Source: Cloacimonetes bacterium UBA4175
Lineage (GTDB): Bacteria > Cloacimonadota > Cloacimonadia > Cloacimonadales > Cloacimonadaceae
Assembly (NCBI GenBank): GCA_002379855.1
Contig: DFUX01000043.1
Coordinates: 1 to 5,279, forward strand
Length of the DNA stretch: 5,279 bases
Direction of reading: 5' to 3'
Shown: one piece after another, positions 1 through 5,231 of the stretch
How the letters are laid out: each line of letters opens with the position of its first letter
Position numbering within the stretch: position 1 is the first letter of the stretch
The notes under the pieces: generated by a model
Told to the model about the DNA's origin: nothing
The model's database searches: none
Seen by the model: the letters and a program-made list of their open reading frames with translations, nothing else
Program-made: the position numbers and the translations under genes

Positions 1-269
1 CCCACGCCTCCGGTGGAATGTTTGTCCGCCACCAGCAGAGCGTCGGGAAAAGACAGGCTGCTGCCGCTGTCGATATAGCTTTTGGTGAGCGCTGCGATCT
101 CGGAGGCTTCCAGTCCCTGAAAGTAGATCGCCATCAGCAGGGCGCTCATCTGATAGTCCGGAATCCTGCCTGCCATGAAGCCGCGGATGAATTGCGTGAT
201 CTCGCCCGGGGAGAGGGTCTGCCCCCTGCGTTTGGCGAGGATCAGCTCAACTGGATTATAATTGCTCAT
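1..269 (-). CDS. deoA: Thymidine / pyrimidine-nucleoside phosphorylase, N-terminal part (runs off the window)
   Basis: This gene encodes the first 89 residues of a nucleoside phosphorylase, which splits thymidine or uridine with phosphate to give the free base and (deoxy)ribose 1-phosphate in cytosolic pyrimidine salvage. The translation starts MSNYNPVELILAKRRGQ, continues with the all-alpha N-terminal domain including IPDYQMSALLMAIYFQGL (about 36-53), and reaches the family signature DKHSTGGVG at residues 82-90, where the window cuts it. K83, H84 and S85 belong to the phosphate-binding segment of the family. The IPDYQ-SAL-MAI-FQ stretch resembles Gram-positive Pdp as much as E. coli DeoA, so the choice between EC 2.4.2.4 and 2.4.2.2 is open. 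The start is fixed by an AAAGGA ribosome binding site and by alignment to the family N-terminus. It follows phnE by 12 bp on the same strand. The remaining three quarters or so of the protein lie outside the window. Confidence 0.93.
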   Translation of the reverse strand, partial: MSNYNPVELILAKRRGQTLSPGEITQFIRGFMAGRIPDYQMSALLMAIYFQGLEASEIAALTKSYIDSGSSLSFPDALLVADKHSTGGV

Positions 270-277
270 AAAGAAAG

Positions 278-283
278 TCCTTT
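278..283 (-). promoter_or_regulatory. Ribosome binding site AAAGGA of the phosphorylase gene
   Basis: On the minus strand AAAGGA lies 8 nt before the ATG at 269 and overlaps the first bases of the phnE stop region (TAA at 284-282). This fixes the phosphorylase start. It also implies that ribosomes terminating on phnE can pass straight to the next gene, so no promoter is expected between the two. Confidence 0.75.
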
Positions 284-1256
284 AGCTTGCCACCAGCTTC
301 TCGCGGATGTAGCCGCTGAAGATGTCCATCACCCACACCACCAGGGCGATCAGCCACATGATGAGGCCCACGTTGCGCCAGGCAAGCATCTGCTGTTGCT
401 GGTTGAGCGCCAGGCCGATGCCGCCTCCGCCCACGAAACCGACGATGGTCGCCATGCGCACGTTGATGTCCCAACGGTAGATGGTGAACGCCAGATAGGG
501 CGCCAGGATCTGGGGTGTGACGGCATAACGCCAGACCTGCAGGGTGGAGGCTCCGGTGGCTTTGATGGCTTCCACCGGGCCGGGATCGATGTTTTCTATC
601 TGTTCGGAATAAAGCTTGATCAGGGAGGCGATGGAGTGAATCCACAGCGCCAGCATCCCGGCAAAAGGCCCGATGCCCACCCAGACGCAAAAGATGATCG
701 CCCAAACGATCGCTTCGATGGAGCGGAAGACCGTGGACACGGTGCGGACAACGATGTAGGCGATCCTGCCCGGCAGGCTGCCATACATCAGGTTTTTGGC
801 GGCGAAAAAGCTGAAAATGAAAGCGAAGGGGATGGCAAAGACCGTCGCCAGCAGCGCCAGATAGATGGTCTCCGTGAGGGCTGCCAGCATCGGCACCAAT
901 TCCTTGGGATTGGGATTGAAGATGCCTTTCAGGATATTCTTGGTGTTGGCTGCCTGGGTGAAGAAAGCCACCGGCTTCACCTCCACGATGATCCAGCCGA
1001 CCATAAAGCTGATCAGGATGCCGAGGGCGGCCTCGATCTTCCAGAGCCCGCCCCGTTCCCCGCCCGGAGAAAGGGCAAGCTTGCCTCCCAAGCTGTGAGA
1101 TAGGCAGCCGGGAAAAAGCACGACCAACGCCGGTGCGCCCAGGATCGCCCAGGCAGGCACGGAAACTCCTCCCAGGCGCAACAGCAGCCAGGCCGAGCAA
1201 CCCAGGATATAGAGCCAGAACAGATATTCGATCGCCAGCGCTTTTAGATACTTCAT
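282..1256 (-). CDS. phnE: Phosphonate-type ABC transporter permease, PhnE family
   Basis: This is an inner-membrane permease subunit of a phosphonate/phosphate-ester ABC importer, 324 aa and very hydrophobic. The C-terminal half carries the binding-protein-dependent transport domain. The EAA loop that contacts the ATPase is at about 229-250 (EAIKATGASTLQVWRY, then VTPQI). It is followed by the PhnE-typical YRWDINVRMATIVGFVGGGG (260-279) and by a last helix ending MDIFSGYIREKL (310-321), which matches PhnE 'D-hS-hhR' endings. Membrane segments are visible at about 12-28, 33-50, 76-92, 128-152, 165-192, 195-213, 250-262 and 295-312. The protein is longer than the usual 260-280 aa because of an extra N-terminal region of about 70 residues with two hydrophobic stretches. 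The start is supported by GGAAGG 8 nt upstream. The gene is first in its operon; phnC and phnD are not next to it, which is unusual. The substrate cannot be read from the permease alone. Confidence 0.92.
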   Translation of the reverse strand: MKYLKALAIEYLFWLYILGCSAWLLLRLGGVSVPAWAILGAPALVVLFPGCLSHSLGGKLALSPGGERGGLWKIEAALGILISFMVGWIIVEVKPVAFFTQAANTKNILKGIFNPNPKELVPMLAALTETIYLALLATVFAIPFAFIFSFFAAKNLMYGSLPGRIAYIVVRTVSTVFRSIEAIVWAIIFCVWVGIGPFAGMLALWIHSIASLIKLYSEQIENIDPGPVEAIKATGASTLQVWRYAVTPQILAPYLAFTIYRWDINVRMATIVGFVGGGGIGLALNQQQQMLAWRNVGLIMWLIALVVWVMDIFSGYIREKLVAS

Positions 1257-1264
1257 GGGCGGTA

Positions 1265-1270
1265 CCTTCC
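1265..1270 (-). promoter_or_regulatory. Ribosome binding site GGAAGG of phnE
   Basis: GGAAGG on the minus strand lies 8 nt before the ATG at 1256. It supports the 324-residue start, and therefore the unusual N-terminal hydrophobic extension, over an internal start. Confidence 0.7.
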
Positions 1271-1331
1271 CCGCTCCGCGTTATCGGTCAAGGTTTTTTT
1301 TGGAACCCGGTGCGTCCGCGGCATATTTGTC

Positions 1332-1359
1332 TTGACATCTGACGGGCAACCATTATTCT
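1332..1359 (+). promoter_or_regulatory. Sigma70-like promoter for the methyltransferase/amidotransferase/carbamoyltransferase operon
   Basis: A perfect TTGACA (1332-1337) is separated by 16 bp from TATTCT (1354-1359), which matches 4 of 6 positions of the -10 consensus. It points at the operon starting at 1484 and would leave a leader of roughly 115-120 nt. No operator palindrome or riboswitch-like fold was recognised in the leader. The call rests on consensus matching only, and other lineages may use different -10 preferences. Confidence 0.45.
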
Positions 1360-1483
1360 TCAATTGATGGATGAGAAATAGCGCAAAGCCGGGTGATTAT
1401 CTTTCTGGTGTGTTATCCTAAGTTCATGTATGAAAAGGGATAAGGATTTCGCAAGATGTTAATTTAACAAGGCGGCACAAGGT

Positions 1484-2164
1484 ATGAAGTTATACGGTTT
1501 CTACCTAAGGCATATCAGCCTCTTACGGAGCAACGCCGTTGTTTTCAGGTGGCTGTTTGGATATACCCCCGCGAAGGCTCTTTGGGGCCAATACTGGGAT
1601 TGGACGACCATTACCCTGCGAACCGCGTTGCGCCGCCATCTAAAGCCGGATATGGCGCTGTTGGACATGGGCTGCGGCCCCTACGCGGTGCTGTCGCGCT
1701 TCGCGCGTGAAAAACTGCGCTGCAACGAGGTAACCGGAGCCGACCATTGCCAGGAACTGATCGATTACGCGAAACAGACCGACCCTGAGAGCGGGATCAA
1801 ATATATCTGCAGTGACCTGTTTGACAACATCGATGGACGTTTTGCGCTGATCGCTTTCAACGCCCCCTACATCGATGAGGACAGCAGCGAACAAACGGTA
1901 TTATTTCCCACCGCGCTGAACCGCAAGCGCTTTTGCGGAGGAAAGGGCGGAGTGCAAACGATAGCCCGCTTTTTGCGGGATGCCCCCGCTTATCTGCAAC
2001 CGGGAGGGAAAATGCTTTTGGGAGTAAACCACTTCCATTCCGGCAGGGAAGCGGTGCGGGGCGAGATTTTCAAATCTGGGTTGAGAACCGTGGCAACCCT
2101 CAACAACCCTGTCACCAAATCCTGTGTTTATATCCTTATGGAGAAATGCGATGCGAAGATGTGA
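1484..2164 (+). CDS. Class I SAM-dependent methyltransferase with PrmC-like N-A-P-Y motif
   Basis: This is a predicted cytosolic methyltransferase of 226 aa with a Rossmann-type SAM fold. Motif I is LLDMGCGPYAVLS (59-71), where the GCG loop binds SAM. An acidic residue ends the second strand (D87 in TGADHC) and SDLFD (110-114) is the next loop. FNAPYI (125-130) sits where N-methyltransferases of the PrmC/HemK, RlmG and N6-adenine type have N-P-P-Y. GGKGGVQTIARFLRDAPAYL (152-171) followed by QPGGKMLL also fits the HemK-like pattern. The first 55 residues are basic and aromatic-rich and give no recognisable domain. A weak AAGGCGG (1469-1475) lies 8 nt before the ATG. The gene overlaps the next one by 14 bp, so it probably works with it. 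The substrate is unknown. The N-A-P-Y motif hints at methylation of a planar nitrogen, but this is inference. It lacks the extra N-terminal helical domain expected of a true PrmC. Confidence 0.85.
   Translation: MKLYGFYLRHISLLRSNAVVFRWLFGYTPAKALWGQYWDWTTITLRTALRRHLKPDMALLDMGCGPYAVLSRFAREKLRCNEVTGADHCQELIDYAKQTDPESGIKYICSDLFDNIDGRFALIAFNAPYIDEDSSEQTVLFPTALNRKRFCGGKGGVQTIARFLRDAPAYLQPGGKMLLGVNHFHSGREAVRGEIFKSGLRTVATLNNPVTKSCVYILMEKCDAKM
2140..2144 (+). promoter_or_regulatory. Ribosome binding site GGAGA deciding the start of the PP-loop gene
   Basis: GGAGA ends 6 nt before the ATG at 2151, inside the end of the methyltransferase gene. It selects MRRCEKC as the N-terminus rather than the in-frame upstream ATG at 2124, which has no good ribosome binding site and would add nine residues before the family's normal Cys-x-x-Cys start. 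Confidence 0.75.
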
Positions 2165-3245
2165 AAAGTGTCTGATGCCCGACAACCTTCCGGGCAGCGA
2201 TTTTGACGCCGCCAATATTTGTTCTTGGTGCCGGACCGATTATCCCCCTTATGAAGCCAAAGGTGAAAACGCTTTGGCAAACAAATTCCGTGGTTTGGGC
2301 GCTCACGGTGGCAAAGCGGATTGCCTGGTGGGCTTGAGTGGCGGCAAGGACAGCACCTACGCGCTGTATCGCCTGGTAAAACACTACCGCCTGAAGGCCG
2401 AGGCTTTTATCTACACACACGGCGGCAGCAAGGACTTCTCCCTGCGCAATGCCAGAACGAGCTGTGAAAAACTGGGTGTTCCCCTACACGAGGTGTCCTT
2501 GCCGGCAGATAAACACAAGAAAGCTTTCCTGCATTACTTCCGGGCCTGGCTGGGCCACCCCAACGCCGTTTCCGCCGGCATGACCTGCGTGGCCTGCAAA
2601 CACCTGCACATACTCGGTTCGCAGATCGCCGCCAGACGCGGAATCCCTTATGTGGTGTGGTCTTCCACCCCGCTGGAGTATTCGCCTTTCCTGGCTATCA
2701 AGTACACGGGTGACAAACAGAATCCTTACAAAAGGGATGGCATGCTCCACAGCGCGCTACAGATGGGCAGGGAAGTCATTCGCTCCCTCAAATTTGCCCG
2801 GGGCCTGCTTGCTGAACCCCACACCAGCATTTTCGGCTGCCTGGCGGTGTTTCCCAATTCTTCCTATCTCAGATTCAGATTCCCAAACCTCACCCCCCTC
2901 ATGTTTTACGCCTACGAAAAATGGGATCCTCAGCTCATTCTGGATACCATCTGCACGGAATTGGACTGGCAGCTCCCATCTGAGATCAAAGAGGATTGGC
3001 ACACGGACTGCGTTTTCAACATCTTCAAGGAGTATATGTTTCAGAAAATGTTGGGTGTGTCCTACACGGACGCGCACCTCAGCAACCAAGTCCGCAAAGG
3101 CTATCTGACCCGCGCCGAAGCGTGGCAAAAGCTGCTGGAAAGCAAGCAATTCTACGCCGCTTCGCTCCTGCCCGCCCTGAAGTTCCTGGGAGCGGAGGAT
3201 CTGATTCCGCAGATAGACCCGGGCTGTTTTGAGGTGCAAGCCTGA
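2151..3245 (+). CDS. PP-loop ATPase, N-acetyl sugar amidotransferase-like (WbpG family)
   Basis: This is a predicted ATP-dependent amidotransferase of 364 aa. Family members adenylate a sugar carboxylate and replace AMP with ammonia; WbpG-type enzymes make a uronamide of an acetamido sugar for surface polysaccharide. The N-terminus is a zinc-type module with C4-x2-C7 and C24-x2-C27 around MPDNLPG and FDAANIC, matching the family's 'CxxCVMPD...CSxC' opening. The PP-loop SGGKDS is at 63-68 (GLSGGKDSTYALYRL). A second CxxC, TCVACK (145-150), precedes GIPYVVWSSTPLEYSP (164-179). The tail WHTDCVFNIFKEYMFQKMLG (283-302), then LSNQVRKGYLTRAEAWQKL, matches the family's C-terminal 'DC..h..KxYhhxKhhG...LSxhhRxGxhTRxEA' pattern. 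Length is typical. It overlaps the methyltransferase by 14 bp and ends 2 bp before the carbamoyltransferase. WbpG normally needs HisH/HisF-type partners for ammonia, and none is in the window. A thiolation or other adenylation-dependent reaction is a possible alternative. Confidence 0.83.
   Translation: MRRCEKCLMPDNLPGSDFDAANICSWCRTDYPPYEAKGENALANKFRGLGAHGGKADCLVGLSGGKDSTYALYRLVKHYRLKAEAFIYTHGGSKDFSLRNARTSCEKLGVPLHEVSLPADKHKKAFLHYFRAWLGHPNAVSAGMTCVACKHLHILGSQIAARRGIPYVVWSSTPLEYSPFLAIKYTGDKQNPYKRDGMLHSALQMGREVIRSLKFARGLLAEPHTSIFGCLAVFPNSSYLRFRFPNLTPLMFYAYEKWDPQLILDTICTELDWQLPSEIKEDWHTDCVFNIFKEYMFQKMLGVSYTDAHLSNQVRKGYLTRAEAWQKLLESKQFYAASLLPALKFLGAEDLIPQIDPGCFEVQA
3231..3236 (+). promoter_or_regulatory. 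Ribosome binding site GAGGTG of the carbamoyltransferase
   Basis: GAGGTG lies 11 nt before the ATG at 3248, within the last codons of the PP-loop gene, whose TGA ends 2 bp before that ATG. The arrangement indicates translational coupling. It also supports the start that gives the standard family N-terminus (VILGLNAF). Confidence 0.6.
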
Positions 3246-3247
3246 AG

Positions 3248-5062
3248 ATGGTTATCCTGGGATTGAACGCCTTTGGTCAAAATCCCTCCGCTTGCCTGAC
3301 GGTGGATGGCAAACTGCGGGCGTTTTCGCATGAGGAACGCTTTAACCGCCTCAAAGGCTCGCATGGCTTGTTCCCCGCGCAGGCTACTTCCTGGTGCCTG
3401 GCATCACAGGGAATCGATATCGGAGAGGTGGACAGGATCGCCATCAACTGGGACTGCCACAAATACCCGTTTGCCGAGCTGCGCAACCTTGCCTCCACGG
3501 CGCTGAATGGCGCTTTACGCAGGAAACCGGAGCGCGGGGTCAGATCAAGCGGCGACGGGATGGGCGGGGTGATAAACTATTTGAACCTCTACCGTCCTGC
3601 CTACTATCAAAGCATGGTTTACGCCGCCTTGCGGGAATGCGGCTTCCGGGGCAGGCTTCCCGGGCTGGTATATGTCAACCATCACCTCAGCCACGCCTAT
3701 CAGGCATATTACCAGTCAGGTTTTGGCGACTCCCTGGTTTTGGTGGCGGACGGGCATGGCGAAGAAAGCTGCGTTTCGGGTTATACCGTCCGCGGAGGAA
3801 AGTTTTCCCGCATCCTGCACTATCCCGTTCCTTACTCTCTGGGCTGGTTCTATGGCGGCTTCACGGCATATCTGGGTTTTCATGCCAACCGCGATGAAGG
3901 AAAACTGATGGGGCTGGCGGCGTATGGCGAGGCAGGCAAAGCCGACAATCCCTGGCTGCAACGCCTGGACAGGATTCTGAAAGTCAAAAGCGGCGGGTTT
4001 GATCTTGACCCCTATTTCTTCAAGATGGGCGGCAATTATCATCACTCCCGCTACACCGACGCACTGGTAAAATTCATTACAGATTATGACCCGGACTTGC
4101 GTCCCATTGGAATAGGCGAAAAGACTCAAATCGATGGACAGGAGGCCAACCGCTATCTCCTGCCCCAATACATAGAACTGGCCTATGCCGTGCAGACCCG
4201 CCTGGAGGAAGCCCTGCTGGCGCTGGTTAAGGACATGCGGAACCAAACTGGCTTAAACAGGATTTGCCTGGCGGGGGGAGTATTTATGAACTGCAAGGCC
4301 AACCACGCCATAGCCCAAACGCCGGGGATAGATGAGGTCTTCATCCATCCGGCTGCTTCTGACGACGGATCTGCCATTGGCGCGGCCTATTGGGTTTCCA
4401 GGCAGTTGGGAGCGGATACCGGGGATCCTTTGCGGCATGTCCAATATGGCGCTTCCTTCAGCAATGAAACTGTGCGGAAAGCGCTTGATGTTTGCGGCGT
4501 CGAATATCATGCTTTGGACGATACGGCCGCTACCACCGCCAAGTTGCTCGCGCGGGGAAAGGTCATTGGCTGGTTTCAGGGCGGCGCGGAAATGGGAGCC
4601 AGGGCTTTGGGAGGCCGCAGCATCATCGCCTGTCCCGACAAGGCGTCTGTCAAGCAGGTGTTGAACTCCAGTGTCAAATTCCGGGAAACCTGGCGTCCCT
4701 ATTGCCCCTCCTTACCCGGGGAAAACCAGAAGGACTATCTGCGGGACAACGCCCTCCTGCCTTACATGATAAGGGCTGATCAGGCCACGGAACTACTGGC
4801 AAAGCAGGCTCCTGCCACAGTGCATGTGGATAACACGGTGAGGCCGCAAACGGTGGATCGGCAGACCCTTCCTCTCTGGCATCGGCTGATCTGTGAAACC
4901 GGAAAGCTGACTGGCGTTCCGGTCTTGCTCAACACCTCTTTCAATGTGAGAGGCGAACCCATTGTCAATTCTCCCTTTGACGCCATCCGCACCTTCTTTT
5001 CCACAGGACTCGATGCCCTGGTCATGGGCGATTATCTGGTCTTGAAAAAGAGAGGCGAATAA
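3248..5062 (+). CDS. O-carbamoyltransferase, NodU/CmcH/TobZ family
   Basis: This enzyme (604 aa, typical length) is predicted to make carbamoyl-adenylate from carbamoyl phosphate and ATP and pass the carbamoyl group to a hydroxyl of a sugar or natural product. The Kae1-like domain (about 2-385) carries NHHLSHAY (144-151; H145 and H149 correspond to the iron ligands), VADGHGEES (167-174), EGKLMGLAAYGE (217-228), LAGGVFMNCKAN (341-352) and HPAASDDGSAIGAA (367-380; D372 the likely third metal ligand). The YrdC-like C-terminal domain (about 425-600) carries GKVIGWFQGG (437-446), EMGARALGGRSI (448-459), LNSSVKFRETWRPYCPS (472-488), VHVDNTVRPQTVDR (525-538) and LLNTSFNVRGEPIV (560-573). The N-terminal family motif 'HDxSA' reads Q11-N12-P13-S14-A15, so the His equivalent to TobZ H14 is missing. 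It is third in a coupled three-gene unit. The substrate is unknown; a surface-glycan sugar is the simplest guess. Confidence 0.93.
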   Translation: MVILGLNAFGQNPSACLTVDGKLRAFSHEERFNRLKGSHGLFPAQATSWCLASQGIDIGEVDRIAINWDCHKYPFAELRNLASTALNGALRRKPERGVRSSGDGMGGVINYLNLYRPAYYQSMVYAALRECGFRGRLPGLVYVNHHLSHAYQAYYQSGFGDSLVLVADGHGEESCVSGYTVRGGKFSRILHYPVPYSLGWFYGGFTAYLGFHANRDEGKLMGLAAYGEAGKADNPWLQRLDRILKVKSGGFDLDPYFFKMGGNYHHSRYTDALVKFITDYDPDLRPIGIGEKTQIDGQEANRYLLPQYIELAYAVQTRLEEALLALVKDMRNQTGLNRICLAGGVFMNCKANHAIAQTPGIDEVFIHPAASDDGSAIGAAYWVSRQLGADTGDPLRHVQYGASFSNETVRKALDVCGVEYHALDDTAATTAKLLARGKVIGWFQGGAEMGARALGGRSIIACPDKASVKQVLNSSVKFRETWRPYCPSLPGENQKDYLRDNALLPYMIRADQATELLAKQAPATVHVDNTVRPQTVDRQTLPLWHRLICETGKLTGVPVLLNTSFNVRGEPIVNSPFDAIRTFFSTGLDALVMGDYLVLKKRGE

Positions 5063-5111
5063 ACGGCTTATCCCCGATAATTCTTTTTTAGCTATTGCAT
5101 TAACGCCGTTT
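5061..5111. repeat. Inverted repeat AAACGGC / GCCGTTT just after the carbamoyltransferase gene
   Basis: AAACGGC (5061-5067, overlapping the TAA stop) is the exact reverse complement of GCCGTTT (5105-5111). The 7-bp arms enclose a smaller hairpin and a T-rich run. It may form a 3'-end RNA structure, but 7-bp arms with a 37-nt gap can arise by chance. Confidence 0.35.
5068..5090 (+). terminator. Weak intrinsic terminator candidate
   Basis: TTATC (5068-5072) pairs with GATAA (5076-5080) across a CCC loop, followed directly by TTCTTTTTTA (5081-5090). Position just after the last stop codon and the T-run fit a rho-independent terminator. The stem is only 5 bp with one G-C pair, so it would be unstable alone. 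Support comes mainly from the enclosing inverted repeat and the gene-end location. Confidence 0.3.
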
Positions 5112-5231
5112 CTTCCCTTGAGGTGAAAGAAAGCACCCGACCCAAAAACAAAACACACCAAACCGCAAAACCGTGTCATCCCGGCCTGTTGGGTTCTCCT
5201 TAAAAGACAGGATCATGGGTCACATGGTTCT

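Larger units (their letters stand above)
1257..1483. other. Divergent intergenic region between phnE and the methyltransferase operon
   Basis: This is a 227-bp spacer between two outward-facing transcription units, so it should hold both promoters. The plus strand has a recognisable promoter (separate entry). An eight-T run on the plus strand (1294-1301, A8 when read toward phnE) lies about 40 bp before phnE. I could not find a convincing -35/-10 pair for the minus strand. The best weak candidate has a TTGCCC-like -35 and a TATGCC-like -10. No open frame here has a ribosome binding site and useful length, and no RNA gene was recognised. Confidence 0.7.

Noticed and set aside
18..1103. Long plus-strand open frame (361 codons) opposite phnE and the phosphorylase gene
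   Set aside because: It is rich in His, Asp, Gly and Gln with no domain, runs antisense to two clearly recognisable genes, and has no ribosome binding site. It is an antisense shadow of GC-rich coding DNA.
256..1200. Minus-strand frame of 314 codons overlapping phnE in another frame
   Set aside because: The translation is low-complexity and Gly/His/Arg-rich, while the competing frame gives a full PhnE with EAA loop.
1291..1301. T-run as an intrinsic terminator on the plus strand
   Set aside because: No stable GC stem precedes it and there is no plus-strand gene upstream to terminate.
1430..1462. Ten-codon leader peptide candidate MKRDKDFARC
   Set aside because: There is no ribosome binding site, no repeated regulatory codons and no attenuator hairpin after it. 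It is indistinguishable from chance.
2124..2150. Upstream in-frame ATG of the PP-loop gene (nine extra residues)
   Set aside because: There is no good ribosome binding site, and family members start just before the first Cys-x-x-Cys. The ATG at 2151 has GGAGA at good spacing.
1484..2164. True PrmC (release factor glutamine methyltransferase)
   Set aside because: It lacks the N-terminal helical domain, has N-A-P-Y in place of N-P-P-Y, and is coupled to tailoring genes rather than prfA.
3248..5062. Kae1/TsaD tRNA threonylcarbamoyladenosine enzyme or HypF
   Set aside because: Domain order (Kae1-like followed by YrdC-like), 604 aa length and motifs fit the NodU/CmcH/TobZ family. The acylphosphatase and zinc fingers of HypF are absent.
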